A DNA stretch of 64,000 nucleotides from Euptelea pleiosperma. Its lineage: Eukaryota; Streptophyta; Magnoliopsida; Ranunculales; Eupteleaceae. The notes below the pieces were generated by a model that was not told where the DNA came from, ran no database searches, and worked only from the letters and a program-made list of their open reading frames with translations. Shown piece after piece: positions 11,355 to 24,541 of the stretch. The stretch spans positions 31,840,096 to 31,904,095 of the forward strand of contig CM068543.1 in the NCBI GenBank assembly GCA_035048495.1. The letters run 5' to 3'. The translations under genes and the position numbers were made by a program. How positions within the stretch are numbered: the stretch's first letter is position 1; each line of letters opens with the position of its first letter.

Positions 11355-11822
11355 TTCTTACACGTAGCACACTCGTAGAGATCACTCACCGTATTGATAT
11401 TTGGCCCATCCCTATATGGATCTACATGCAAAAAATCAGCATATTAATGATTTATAAGGATTGGATTGGAGTTGTTTTCATGGGTTGATTTTTAACTGCA
11501 GATTTTGAACATTATATGGGTATTCAGATCCAAAGGTTTGAAATCACTAAACAGGCTTATATAAGTCCACCTAGGGATGTGACAAACATCCATGTGGTCA
11601 GTGGTCCCTAAGAGTGTGCCACGTGGCTTATACTATTGTCCCTCATCATCATTGATGAATGTGGGCATGCTGGACATCCTGAACTGTGGAGGGCGTACTC
11701 CAACCCAAGTTGTCATTTAGAACAAGAGCATTTAATGAGGGAAGGTTTTAACTTTGAAAGTAGAAAGGCCTTTAATTGTGTCACATGGGTGGCAACCTCG
11801 GTTGTTACTTCATAATAGTATT
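11355..11822. repeat. Inverted-repeat unit C, left end truncated
   Basis: Has the same ordered blocks as units A and B, but starts at CTTACACGTAGCACACTCG and lacks the outer left end. It closes with ACTTCATAATAGTATTG, immediately next to the hAT element at 11831. Confidence 0.6.
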
Positions 11823-11897
11823 GATAAATATAGGGCTGTCAACGTATACTGTTCAGATCGAATACAAGCATATCCGAATCCGAATCCGAAAAAAATT

Positions 11898-12025
11898 GGG
11901 AAAATTACTTGAAGGGCCATAAGTTTGCAATTACGGCCCTGCACGAACAGATGCTGGTCTATTCGGCTGCAAGGGGTTGCCTTTTTGGAACATTGGCCTA
12001 GCAACCCCAAATACACTGTGCAAGG
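11898..12025. repeat. MULE left terminal inverted repeat, outer part
   Basis: The outer 128 bp of the left terminal repeat. They match the reverse complement of about 34128-34241 with few substitutions and one gap of roughly 15 bp. The Athila element interrupts the repeat after CAAGG at 12025. Confidence 0.85.
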
Positions 12026-13370
12026 TGATATTCGCTCAAAAGTGCTTATTTTAAACAATTATCCTTTTAGCGTTATCACTTTCTCCTACGTAAAACTGCT
12101 CTAATTATCCACTTTTCTACGTAAGAGTCTATCTCATTGTGTAGAACACACTTTTCTGGACGAAATGGTATATTTGCATGCATTAAACATATTTTTAGAA
12201 GTCTAGATATTAAGCCGTTCTGATTAAGTCTCATTACGCGCTTCTTCTATTGCAGGAAACCCCGATGGGACAATTCTCGAGACTTGCGAGCCCACATCAA
12301 TCAGGAAAGCCCATTATCAAAGCTTAAAGAGCCCACATGCTATGACTAAAAGATATGGGCCAACTATGGGCTGAATAGGAGGACCAAAAAGCCGGCCCAA
12401 AGAACGAAAAGAACAGGAGAGCCAATGACCAAGAGACGGACCAAACCGTTTAAAGCCACATGAGTCAGCAAGGAATGATAGTCTACTCTACTGGAGAAGC
12501 CTGAGGATGGTCACAGTGAAGACCAGGGTTCCAGACCCTCTGCCAATACTTTTCTCCATTTTTTTTGATACTTTCTCTCTCATCTCTCCTTATTCTCTCT
12601 CTCTCTTCATCTCTCGAGCCTCGAATCTACTGACCTAACCCCAGAACTCCTACCATTCGGCTCTATCTCATCTCCCTTAGCTTTCTGACCGTTGGATCTT
12701 CCATCGGACCGTTGGATCTCTCTAGATCCGTCGATCTACCAATCTGGGTCCCAATCAAGTCACCATCCATCCGATCGCCATCAGACTGTCTGTCACATCA
12801 TCTTGTGAGACGATGGACATCATCAATCTATGTGGGCCAGTAGCCGGGCCCATCATCATCGACCCACTGTCCGACCAGTTAGTGGACCCCGTGAACTTCA
12901 AAATAATTTTAATTAAATTTTAAAAAAATGGGGGGTCCACTAAATGGGGACAGTCCCCAAAGAAAAGTAGTATTTTCCTCGTCTTCTTCACCTTACTTTC
13001 ATCGCCAGAGTTGCAAAACTCCGACGGACTGCAACTCATCCTCTACCGTCTTCTCCTTCTCCTTCTTTTCTTCTTCACCCACCTGAATCAGCACCGCCTG
13101 GGCGCTCCTTAGACTGACTGCCCAAACCGTTGCTGCCTCTCCCTGTCTTGCCGATCTACAACACCATTACCGGAGTTGCAAAACCTGCAACTCCGGCCGG
13201 CAACGCCCCTAACCTTCCTTCTGTCTTGCAACAGCTGCTGTTGCCTCCACCTCGCTGCTGCAACACCTCCAGACTGCCCTCCTCTTCTTCCATCACCTGC
13301 TGCACCGCCACCCACACTCAAACCGAGTCGGAGTTGCAGGTTGCAACTCCGACAAACTATTGCAGCGGCA
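12026..13370 (+). repeat. Athila 5' LTR, internally and 3'-deleted
   Basis: Aligns with the 3' LTR from its first base. In the first 240 bp I count about six differences. It lacks about 200 bp that in the 3' LTR lie near 22917-23115. It stops matching after CAGCGGCA at 13370, so the final 894 bp of the LTR, and probably the primer-binding site, are gone. Confidence 0.8.
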
Positions 13371-14285
13371 CCATTTGAAAGTAGGGAGTGAAAGCTCAAA
13401 GAGGTGGAGTCGGGCCCAAGCCCATTAGGATACCCCTCCCTAACCCACGGAGGAGACCCCGTGGCGTGGCCCACGGGAGGTAAGTCTCTATCATCGCCTT
13501 GAGTGCGATACAGAGCATATTGGGTGCATCATTGCCGCTTGTCTATTTGTTTTCTAGCAACAACTTATTCGACTTGCGTGGCGTGGCCGTTAATCAATCA
13601 ACTCTAAGAGAGCAGACCCAGCTCCAAATTGAAACTGGTGGGATTTCATCACCCACCTCATCATTCCATCTGATTTGATCCCAAGGCTCCATTTAATTAA
13701 AAAGAATAAAAAAGTAGAGCCAATTAGCCCAGTGTTCGAGGAAAAATCCACTCAAAGCGAACCCGCTTAACATCCAATCGAAATAAGACCACGAGCGCGG
13801 GTTCCTGTTGTCTAACACACCCATAAGTCCCTGCTACTCAAGTACACTGAGCTCAACGTGGCATCTTGGACTATTCGGCAGTTAGTTACATGTGGACTAG
13901 GAACACGCACCAACCTTAGCTTAACCCGAGGGAACACTCTTCTTATCCACTTGACCAATCCGATTAGTTTGGGACGTACTTAAGTCAGCCATTGTGCCGC
14001 ACGTCTGTCTAGGCTTCGGATTGCCTTGTTGTTAACTAGAGTTAGTACTAAAGGATTCGCTCTGAAGAGTGTAGCCTGGTGAGAACCTCTGAGTGCAAAA
14101 TAGTTAGTCCGGCGGTTAAAAGATAAACCAGTGGTCCGCCCACTGTCATAATCTACTCTAGCCCCAAAACTAACAAAGATAATTCCTAAAATATATCCTG
14201 ATTGCTTAGAATAGGATTATCTGTGCTTGGTGTGCATCATTTAGGATAGTGTTCCTCTCTAACAACTTTTTGCCAAGTATAGAGC
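13371..14285 (+). other. Athila leader, primer-binding site not found
   Basis: Non-coding leader between the broken 5' LTR and gag. No sequence complementary to a tRNA 3' end could be recognised next to the LTR remnant, as expected if the deletion that removed the LTR end extended into the leader. Confidence 0.5.
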
Positions 14286-17200
14286 TTGTCTCATTCGCGT
14301 ATGCCCATTTGGAATCGTCCGAACAAACGCTTGGTTCGATCTGAGAATCACGTACCTACAGTGGATCCTCTACTGAATTCTTCCCCATCTCTTTCCCCAC
14401 CCGCCTCCCCCAGTACTACTACCTTTGTAGTCATGGCAGTCGAACGACCTCTTATCGAGACGTTCGCCCCTATCTCTGCGAATCCGCCCACTTGCATTAT
14501 TCTCCCACCTACTACGGCGGTACAGTTCGAGATCAGGCCACAGACGATCCAAATGCTGCCAACCTTTCGTGGTCTCCCAAGACAAGACCCATATTCCCAT
14601 ATTCGAGAATTCTAACATGTCATCCTACTTTTCAAGAATCAGAACCTCGATAATGACAATGTGCGTCTGCGAGTTTTTCCATTCTCGCTCAAAGACCGAG
14701 CCTCAGATTGGCTCTACTCCTTACCCGTTGATTCAATCAGCAGTTGAAAAGAGTTGGTGGGCAAATTCATGTCTAAATTCTACCCCATGACTCGGACCAA
14801 CCAAATAAAGCAACTCATCTAGGACTTTCGCTAGAAGTCCGATGAGAAAGTTTTTGAAGCGTGGGATAGATTCCAAGACTACCTGACTAAGTGTCCCCAC
14901 CATAGCATCGACAAGGGCAATCTTGTCCACGTCTTCTATAAGGGACTTACTGATGAGTCCCAAACCATGGTAGAGTCAATGTGCCAAGGAAAATTCCTAC
15001 ACCAAACTCCGACCGATGCATACAAATTCTTGGGAGAGTTAGGAGAAAATTCTCAACATTGGACGACTGACTCAGAGTTCAGTCGAACCACTTCGGTCTG
15101 AAAGACAACCAAGGGACATGATGCTACAGCTGATACTGAGCTTCGATCGATCATTCAAGAGTTGAGCAAGTCAGTCTCGGCACTGGCTGTGTCTGTACAA
15201 AAGCCTACTCAACATTCCACCCCAGTCATGCATGTGGGACACAAGAGCCCTATGGAATCCTGCACCCTTTGTCTGTAACCCTCCCATACTACTGACCATT
15301 GTCCTTTGAATGAAGGATGGTCTAATCCTCTTCAGGAAGAAGTTTGTGCTTTCAGTACATACAAACCACCCACTCAGAACTCGTATAGTCAATCTTATCA
15401 TCCGGACACGAGAAACCACCCTAACTTCTCTTGGAGGCCTCAGTCTACTCAACCACAAGCTCAACCTCCACATCAACCTCAGGGCATGTATCCCCCTGGG
15501 TTCAATCAACCCACTAGGCAATTCAATCAGGGTTAGTACCAGCAGAGTCAGTACCCATCTACTCAGAACCAGCAGTTCCAACAGGGTCAATACTCTGGAC
15601 AACCGAGCACATTTCAGAATCAGCAAAGAGTCCCACAAACCTTTCAGAACCAACCAATTGTCCCAACTAATTCTCCAGCCTATAACTATAATGCCCCGAT
15701 GAGCTTGAGTCACGAATTGGTGCCTCAGCTCCCATTAGCTGCCCCCCAACAGTCGGTCTCCAAACCTGGTATTGAGGACCTTCTAGCTCAACTCATTACT
15801 CAATCTATGCAACGCCTAGAGCAATAGCAACATCAATTCATGCTTCGTCTAGAGCAACGTCTAGGTAACTTAGAAGCTGAGAAAGCTAAGGGGATCTTTC
15901 CTAGCCAACCCATTGCCAACCCTAAAGGAAATGCCAAAGGGGCAGTATATGAGATCGAATCCCAATCTCAAAGCCAGAATGAGAACTATCAAGGGGAGGT
16001 GCAAGCTGTAACCACCCTACGATCTGAAAAAACTATGGACATGGGAGTCCAACCACCACCGATACCATCTCCAGCACCCATCACTCGTACAGAGGAAACT
16101 AGTACCAATCCTACCTCTGCACCAACATCAGATATCCCTGTGCAGAAATCGAAGGCTAAAGACAAATCCATTTGTCGAGTAAAGCCTCCCTTTCCGGACA
16201 GACTTGTCCAAGATAAGCTGGATCAGCAATTCTCAGAGATCTTAGACGTCTTTAAAGACGTCCAGATCAATATCCCATTCCTTTCTGCTATCAAACAAAT
16301 CCCCTCTTACGCCAAATTCCTCAAGGACTTGTGCACAGTTAAGCGGCGTACGCATGTACCCAAAGCTGCCTTCTTGGCCAAAAAAGCTAGCGCGTTCATT
16401 CAACGCAACAGTGTGATCAAACACAAGGATCCAGGTAGCCCAACTGTCTAATGTGAAATTGGAGACAACTTTAGCTGCACTGCCTTGCTAGATTTAGGGG
16501 CTAGCGTTAACCTCATACCATTCTCGGTATATCAGCAGTTAGGACTGAAAGATATGAAGCCTACCAATGTCACCCTGAAATTGGCTGATTAGTCCATCAA
16601 GATTCCAAGAGGAATCATTGAAGATGTCCTAGTAAAAGTCGCTGACTTTTATTATCCTATGGACTTTATCATTCTTGACACCGAGCCGTGTCAGGATAAC
16701 CGCATTCCGGTCATCTTAGGCCGTCCATTCCTTGCCACCGCGAATGCACACATCGGGTGCAGGGACGGAAACATGTCCATTGCTTTCGAAAATCTCAAAG
16801 CTGAGGTCAATATCTTTTGTTTAATGCAACAGGATGCCGATCGCGATGTGGCAGATGAAATGTGTGCCGTTGAGAGTCTAATCCCGGACTCCACCGAAGA
16901 TATTCTTAAACAGTGTCTAGCACACTTTGGGGCTGACTTTGCAACAGAGTCAGCTATTTCTGATCTCAATGATCTTTTGGAGACCACTCTACTACTAGAG
17001 ATCCCCGCTCCACTCATCGAGTTCGAGCCTCTGATAACCATGGCCAGAGAACCCATCCTTCCTTTTACTACTGAAGTCAAACCTCTTCAATCCGTGTCTT
17101 CTGTGACACCTACTTCAACTCCATCTGCTCCAACATTGGAGCTCAAGCCGCTTCCAACAGATCTTTCCTATGCCTATCTTGGTCCTAAGGAAACCTACCC

Positions 17201-20036
17201 TGTCATTATTGCTTCCGCTTTGTCTGTGAGTGAACGTAAGAAACTTCTCGAGCTGCTCAACGAGCACAAATTTGCGATAGGTTGGATTATAGATGATATT
17301 CGTGGCATAGACCCATCGGTGTGCCAACATCACATCTATCTCGATGATGAATCCAAAACCTCTCGAGAACACCAGAGGAGGTTGAACCCCGTCTTGAAGG
17401 ATGTAGTCTGGGACGAGGTCCTTAAACTGTTAGATGCGGGTATCATTTACCCCATCTCCGATAGCAAATGGGTGAGTCCTATTCATGTCGTCCCTAAAAA
17501 GGCAAGATTCACAGTTGTAGAAAATGAGAACAAGGAAATGGTCACCCAGCGCCTGAAAAAAGGGTGGAGAGTCTGCATCGATTACCGACGACTCAACACC
17601 AATACTAGGAAGGACCACTTTCCTTTACCCTTCATAGACCAAATGTTGGAGAAACTAGCAGGTCACTCCTATTACTGCTTCCTCGATGGTTACTCAGGGT
17701 ATAATCAAATACCCATCGCCCCTGAGGATCACGAGAAGACAACTTTCACCTGTCCCTTTGGCACTTTTGCCTACAAGCACATGCCCTTTGGCCTCTGCAA
17801 TGCACCCGCGACCTTTCAAAGGTGTATGATGAGCATATTCTCTGACATGGTGGAAAAATTCCTTGAAGTCTTTATGGACGACTTCTCAGTTTTTGGGTCA
17901 TCCTTTGATGACTGTCTGAACCATCTAGGGCTTGTACTTCAACGCTGTCAGGACAAGCGACTTGTCCTCAATTGGGAGAAATGCCACTTCATGGTGAAGA
18001 AAGGCATAGTTTTGGGACATGTTATTTCCCATCAGGGCATTGAGGTCGACAAAGTTAAAATCGATATCATCTCGACCTTGCCCATTCCTAAGTCCGTACG
18101 TGACATCCGGTCCTTTTTGGGACACGGAGGATTCTATAGGCGATTCATCAAGGACTTCTCTCAAATCGCTCGACCTCTGTCCCATCTTCTGGCTAAAGAT
18201 AGTCCTTTCGACTTTAATGCTGACTGTGTCAAGGCATTTGAGCGTCTCAAATCTGAGCTCACTACTGCGCCCATTATCCATCCCCCAGACTGGAATCTAC
18301 CTTTCGAGGTAATGTGCGATGCTTCTGACTACGCGTTAGGCGCTGTTCTAGGGCAGAGAGTTGACAAAAGGTCACACGTGATCTACTACGCGAGCAAAAC
18401 TCTTAACTCTGCCCAAATGAATTACTCCACCACTGAGAAAGAACTCCTGGCAGTAGTCTTCGCCCTTGATAAATTCCGTCAGTACCTCTTAGCCACTAAG
18501 GTGGTTGTGTACACTGATCATGCAGCCCTTCGTTATCTCATGTCGAAAAAGGAAACCAAGCCTCGATTAATTCGATGGATTCTCTTAGAATTCAACCTCG
18601 AGATTAAGGATAAGAAAGGAACTGAGAATGTAGTGGCTGATCACTTGTCTAGACTGACTTTAGAGTCATCCTTCGACACCCAGCCCATCCCTGAAACCTT
18701 TCCAGACGAACAACTGTTCGTCATCTCTGTTAATCCTTGGTATGCTGACATTGTCAACTACCTTGTCACCGAAGCAATGCCTTCACACTGGTCAAAACAG
18801 GACAAAAGCCAATTCCTAGCAAGAGTTAAGTACTACTCTTGGGATGACCCTTATTTGTATAAATACTGTCCTGACCAGATCATTCGTCTCTGTGTCCCTG
18901 AGTCGGACCAACTCAATATCTTGTTCTTGTGTCATGACCAACCTTGTGGTGGTCATTTCAGTACTAAGAAAACTGTAGAAAAAGTTCTACAATGCGGATT
19001 CTACTGGCCCACATTATTTAAAGATGCCCACATCTATAGCAAAACCTATCCTAATTGTTAGCATCTAGGCCGCATCTCCTAGAGGATACATGATGCCCCT
19101 AACTCCCATCCAGGTCGATGAAATATTTGACATTTGGGGCATCGACTTCATGGGCCCCTTTCCTGTTTCCTATGGTTTTGAGTACATTCTCCTTGCGGTA
19201 GACTATGTGTCCAAATGGATAGAAGCCATTCCCACCAAGACCAATGACCACAAAGTGGTGGTCAAATTCCTAAAGGAGTTCATATTCGCCTGATTCGGTG
19301 CCCCTAAGGCCATCATTAGTGATGGGGGCACCTATTTCTGCAATAAGATATTCGAGAAATTAATGAAAAAGTATGGGGTAACCCACAAGGTTGCCCTAGC
19401 TTATCATCCACAGACTAGTGGTCAAGTAGAGGTTTCTAATCATCAGATCAAGCAGATCTTGGAGAAGACAGTCAATACCACACGTAAAGACTGGTCTACT
19501 CGTCTCACTGATGCTTTATGGGCATACAGAACTGCCTACAAGACCCCACTCAATATGTCTCCCTATCGTCTCGTCTTTGGGAAACCTTGTCATCTACCGG
19601 TAGAGATTGAACATCGTGCCCTGTGGGCCATTAAGAAACTCAACTTCGACCTCGACTTGCAGGGGAGGAGAGAAAACTTCAACTGAATGAGTTAGAAGAA
19701 CTCAGAAATGATGCCTACAACTTGTCCAAGAATTACAAAGCAAAAATGAAGTGGATACATGACAAGAGCATCCTCAGGAAAGAGTTCCATCCAGGACAGA
19801 AGGTCCTTCTTTATAATTCCCGTCTTCATCTCTTCCCTGGGAAATTGAAATCTAGGTGAACCGGTCCTTATACGGTCATAGCAGTCACACCCTTTGGGGC
19901 AATCACTATTGAGGATCCCAAGGATCACTCCTCTTTTCAGGTCAATGGGCAGCGTCTAAAACAGTTCCATGAACTTGACGTATTGTTCATTCAGACTTTT
20001 GAGATCGATCTCATCGATCCTGTCTATGTCGACTGA
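14286..20036 (+). pseudogene. Athila gag-pol polyprotein, broken
   Basis: One frame runs from the ATG at 14286 to 19058. It contains Gag (FEIRPQTIQMLPTFRGLP near its start), a proline/glutamine-rich region, protease (DLGAS at 16491-16505), reverse transcriptase (FMDD at 17871-17882), RNase H ([12 protein letters not shown] near 18319) and the zinc-binding start of integrase. In-frame stops lie at 14613, 14745, 14820, 14832, 15099, 15276, 15534, 15825, 16449, 16590 and 19059. A one-base insertion near 19083-19089 moves the integrase core ([23 protein letters not shown]) to the next frame. This has a stop at 19291, a second shift near 19665 and a stop at 19857. The longest uninterrupted part is 16659-19058. 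The family normally makes this as a single Gag-Pol precursor. Confidence 0.9.
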
Positions 20037-21962
20037 TGATCCACTCAGTCTCCTGTGCTCCAACTTGGTTGGGGATGCCTGTCACCCCCGTTGTGTCTGG
20101 CTGAAGACGTAAAACTTAGCGCTTTCGGAAAGGCAATTCCGGTATTCTTAGAGTACATGAGTCTCATGCATTTGTTATTACTGTTATATCTTTGAAAATG
20201 CAGGTACATTCATTCTTCCGATCATCAAGTATCACACACTGTCGAGTTTCTACCGACTTGGTAACATCCTCCCTGAACCTTTGCATCATCTTCATTGATT
20301 TTTCATCATTTTATGTCCCGGTCATGAGCACCGAGGACGGTGCTGTATTTTGGTTGGGGGTGGGTATTTACCAAAACTCATGTCTTCATTTTGATAAAAA
20401 AAAAAAAAAAAACAAAAAAAAAAAAAATTTGTTTTTGGGGTGATTTCCGATATTCTCCAAAAGTTTTCTAGAATTTCAAAAATGTGTCAAATACCCTGAC
20501 TTTGATTAGCTGAAAACCTCCGTTAAGTCAGTATTGAGGATGTCAATTTTTGTTTAAGGTTAGCTTTGAGTCAAGTCAAGCGTGGCTACAGCAGTTTTGA
20601 AAACTTAGAAAAACTCAGATTCGGCACAATTGTACACTATCAATATCAGAGTCATCCTAAGTTTAGAAATTCTGGAGATCCTATGAGAATAATCGTGGAG
20701 ACCTAACCCAGTGAGCTTTCGAGCCTTTAATCAATTCAGAGGATTATACAACAATTCTGAGCCACAAGATGACTCACTATTCTTCTTGCCCGCAATATTC
20801 GTTGAGAGATCTCATTATCTTTTGCTTCGATCATAAAACTCGGAACGACATCAAAAATTGGATTACTACAACAGAACCTTCTCTGTATCCAGTCAAGACA
20901 GTATGCATGGTAGTGCAAACCCTAGAAAATGATTTAGGCCATTTTTCTGAACCATTCAGCCTTTTTACTCACCTGAATTATACTTCACTAGAAACCCCCT
21001 GAACCCTTCTATAAAAGCCTTTTCTTTGTAAACCCATCAACCTAAAATCCAATCCAGCTACGAAGCATGACTGGCTACCCTTATTTTGAGATGGACAAAA
21101 GAATAACTGATATGGGTGTACCGTGAAAAGAAAAGTAAAGAAGAAGAATCAAAAGAAAAAGAAAGTGGTTCAAGCTGAAAACAAAATATGGAAAGAAAGT
21201 ATGAAAAAGTGCTGAAAAGAAATTGAGCAGTCTCAGAAATATCAAGAAAAAGAGAAAAATACAAAAAAAAGAAAAAGAACCAGATAATGGTGTTACGCCG
21301 TAGGAAAAATACAAGAAAATGGCAATATCCTCTCAAGATCTTTGAAATCCTGTATACCTTTATTTTTCTACACCTGACCTAAGCCTCATTACAACCGAGG
21401 AAAGTCCTACTTGATTCTAGTATAGCACGATCATAAAATGTGGAGATTGGAGAAGGAGAAGCTATAGAGTTTGATCTAACGTTCCCGAGTGAAGTGGTAT
21501 TCCAATCATGAGATCTTCTTCTGTTAAAGATGTCCTTCCTTTAAATAATACATATGTGAGATCTTTGCTTTCATATATCAACACATCTCCTCACATATAA
21601 ATTGAGAGAAAAGAAGAAAACCCTTCTTGTGTGATTCTATTCTGAGTGCTAAACATGTGAGATTTGAGGTCGAGGCATAAAAACTTAGAGGTGATCTGGA
21701 AATCTTTACTGTTGGATGATGAGAATGCTGAGCACACACACACGCAGAGTCTGACTATTCTGGGTCATGATTATCAGTCTGTAGTCTTGCCAAAACTTTC
21801 CAACTCTTCGCTAGCATGTAATTATTTTTGCATCCAATGATTTGACGAACGGTGTTTTCCCTGAGCTAATATGAAAAAAGTGTACAGCATGTGCAGAGCC
21901 CTTTTAAGCTCATTTATTTCGCACTAATTGCCAATGATTGGCAATATGCTGGTTGGGGGTTG
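20037..21962 (+). other. Athila 3' internal non-coding region with polypurine tract
   Basis: About 1.9 kb between the pol stop and the 3' LTR, where Athila elements often carry an env-like frame. Here only short frames exist and none shows a membrane-protein pattern. A (A)n tract lies near 20397-20427. The G-rich run GGTTGGGGGTTG directly before the LTR at 21963 is the likely polypurine tract. A similar GGTTGGGGGTGGG occurs near 20353. Confidence 0.6.
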
Positions 21963-24403
21963 TGATATTCGCTCAAAAGTGCTTATTTTAAGCAATTATC
22001 CTTTTAGCGTTATCGCATTCTCCTACGTAAAACTGCTCTAATTATCCACTTTTCTACGTAAGAGTCTATCTCATTGCGTAGAACACACTTTTCTGGACGA
22101 AATGGTATATTTGCATGCATTAAACATATTTTTAGAAGTCTAGATATTAAGCCGTTCTGATTAAGTCTCATTACGCCCTTCTTCTATTGCAGAAAACCCC
22201 GATGGGACAATTCTCGAGACTTGCGAGCCCACATCAATCAGGAAAGCCCATTATCAAAGCTTAAAGAGCCCACATGCTATGACTAAAAGATATGGGCCAA
22301 CTATGGGCTGAATAGGAGGACCAAAAAGCCGGCCCAAAGAACGAAAAGAACAGGAGAGCCAATGACCAAGAGACGGACCAAACCGTTTAAAGCCACATGA
22401 GTTAGCAAGGAATGATAGTCTACTCTACTGGAGAAGTGTGAGGATGGTCACAGTGAAGACCAAGGTTCCAGACCCTCTGCCAATACTTTTCTCCATTTTT
22501 TTTGATACTTTCTCTCTCATCTCTCCTTATTCTCTCTCTCTCTTCATCTCTCGAGCCTCGAATCTACTGACCTAACCCCAGAACTCCTACCCTTCGGCTC
22601 TATCTCATCTCCCTTAGCTTTCTGACCGTTGGATCTTCCATCGAACCGTTGGATCTCTCTAGATCCGTCGATCTACCAATCTGGGTCCCAATCAAGTCAC
22701 CATCCATCCGATCGCCATCAGACTGTCTGTCACATCATCTTGTGAGACGATGGACATCATCAATCTATGTGGGCCAGTAGCCGGGCCCATCATCATCGAC
22801 CCGCTGTCCGACCAGTTAGTGGACCCCGTGAACTTCAAAATAATTTTAATTAAATTTTAAAAAAATGGGGGGTCCACTAAATGGGGACAGTCCCCAAAGA
22901 AAAGTAGCATTTTACTTAAAAAAAAAAATATTTTTTTTTTATTTCAAAAAAATCCCTATTTTCATTAAAGGAAATAGGGAGCTTTAAAAGGGGAAGGAGA
23001 AGGGTTCTTTGGAACCCTAATCCCCCTCCTATCTCTTGCTCTATCTTCCCAAAACCATCCCAAACTTTTTCGCTCCTTCTTGCTCCTTCTTTCTCTTCTT
23101 CTTCTTCTCTTTCTTCCTCGTCTTCTTCACCTTACTTTCATCGCCGGAGTTGCAGAACTCCGACGGACTGCAACTCATCCTCCACCGTCTTCTCCTTCTC
23201 CTTCTTTTCTTCTTCACCCACCTGAATCAGCACCGCCTGGGCGCTCCTTAGACTGACTGCCCAAACCGTTGCTGCCTCTCCCTGTCTTGCCGATCTGCAA
23301 CACCATTACCGGAGTTGCAAAACCTGCAACTCCGGCCGGCAACGCCCCCAACCTTCCTTCTGTCTTGCAACAGCTGCTGTTGCCTCCACCTCGCTGCTGC
23401 AACACCTCCAGACTGCCCTCCTCTTCTTCCATCACCTGCTGCACCGCCACCCACACTCAAACCGAGTCGGAGTTGCAGGTTGCAACTCCGGCAAACTATT
23501 ACAGCGGCAACCACCACCGTTTTTCCCTCAGCCGATCCTCAACTCTCTTCCCTTCTCTCTTATTCCAACTAGCAAACAAAAGAAAAAAAAAAGAATGGAG
23601 AAGAGGAAGAAGAAAGAGGAGGTTGTTCCTCTCTAGGTGAAGCCACCGTCTCCATCCTCTGTGCACGGCCTAAACAAGTGCCTCTACACCATCAACGCCG
23701 CCACCTACGTGCTCCAATCACCACCAACTGAACCACACCACCGCCAGCACCATCCACGATGGGTTCCGCCCATTCCTTCATCAAATCGGGCCCCCACTCC
23801 TCCATCGCTCAAAGCCGCTGCATCTATCACGCCCCTTGCAACCTGCAACTCCCCAAATCGTTGGATCTACTCAATCATTCCTCATGGTGGGTAAGCGGTA
23901 ACTTTCTCTCTCTTCCTTTTTATTTTCTCTCTCTACCACTTTCTCTTTCATCCTTTAGTCTCTCATCTCTCTCTCTACTTTCTCTCTTTAGAACTCAGTT
24001 TCTCTCTCTAGCTCAGTCTTTCGTTCTTTTACATTGTTATTGTTACTTTTTATATTTTGAAGTATTGTAAGAACCTTGGATTTTTAAATGATGAATTACT
24101 TTTGTTGGTTGTGGCTTGATTTCCTTCATTAGTATTTTTTTTGGTAGATTATGATAATTTCTCTCTCTAAAATCAAGCAATCTTGTTTTAAATTGCTTCA
24201 CCATTCTCACCCCTCCACAATTTCTAAGATAAATCCGTTATTTCATGTTCATGAATCGCGCTAACTAACCCCGAGTGCGGATCGACATCCGACACAAATC
24301 CCTATACAAGAGTTCATATTTTGCAGGAATTAAATCGGACAAATTACAAATGTGTTGGAATTAGGGTTTCCGTAACCAACGACGCGGAAAAAACCTACTT
24401 TCA
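21963..24403 (+). repeat. Athila 3' LTR, complete
   Basis: A 2441-bp LTR beginning TGATATTCGC and ending TACTTTCA, followed by the CAAGG duplication. It contains CT-rich stretches and a paired motif of GGAGTTGCA and TGCAACTCC around 23151-23490. Long frames on either strand in this region are by-products of that composition and are not called as genes. Confidence 0.85.
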
Positions 24404-24408
24404 CAAGG

Positions 24409-24541
24409 CCCTTCTCTTCCATCTTTACCCTTTTAGTCTACGACATAGCCCCTGTCACCGTAAGAGTAGCTTTCAGCATACGATCGCATCAGTTAGAGGT
24501 TCGGCGACATAAACCCCCTCTTTTCCCAAAAAAACGGTGAA
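24409..24541. repeat. MULE left terminal inverted repeat, inner part
   Basis: Resumes the left repeat at CCCTTCTCTTCCATC, directly after the Athila target duplication. It matches the reverse complement of 34001-34128 (shared TTTAGTCTACGACATAGCCCC). This shows the retrotransposon landed inside the repeat. Confidence 0.85.

Larger units (their letters stand above)
12026..24403 (+). mobile_element. Athila-type gypsy LTR retrotransposon, degenerate
   Basis: The element runs from TGATATTCGC to CTACTTTCA and is flanked by the 5-bp direct repeat CAAGG (12021-12025 and 24404-24408). It has one complete LTR of 2441 bp at the 3' side, a shortened 5' LTR, a leader, a single-frame gag-pol and about 1.9 kb of non-coding sequence before the 3' LTR. 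The reverse transcriptase block ([20 protein letters not shown] active site) and the DLGAS protease are characteristic of the Athila lineage. No env-like third frame is recognisable. Many stops and two frameshifts make it inactive. Confidence 0.9.

Noticed and set aside
13109..13474. Minus-strand frame of about 120 codons, repeated at 23248-23517 and with plus-strand partners
   Set aside because: It lies in both LTRs of the Athila element and owes its length to CT- and GC-rich composition; no protein motif is present.
15171..15713. 180-codon minus-strand frame
   Set aside because: Exactly antisense to the glutamine-rich part of Athila gag-pol; leucine- and serine-rich product without motifs, a shadow of the real frame.
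23637..24070. Plus-strand frames of 85-103 codons after the LTR CT-rich region
   Set aside because: Fully inside the Athila 3' LTR; composition-driven, no motif.
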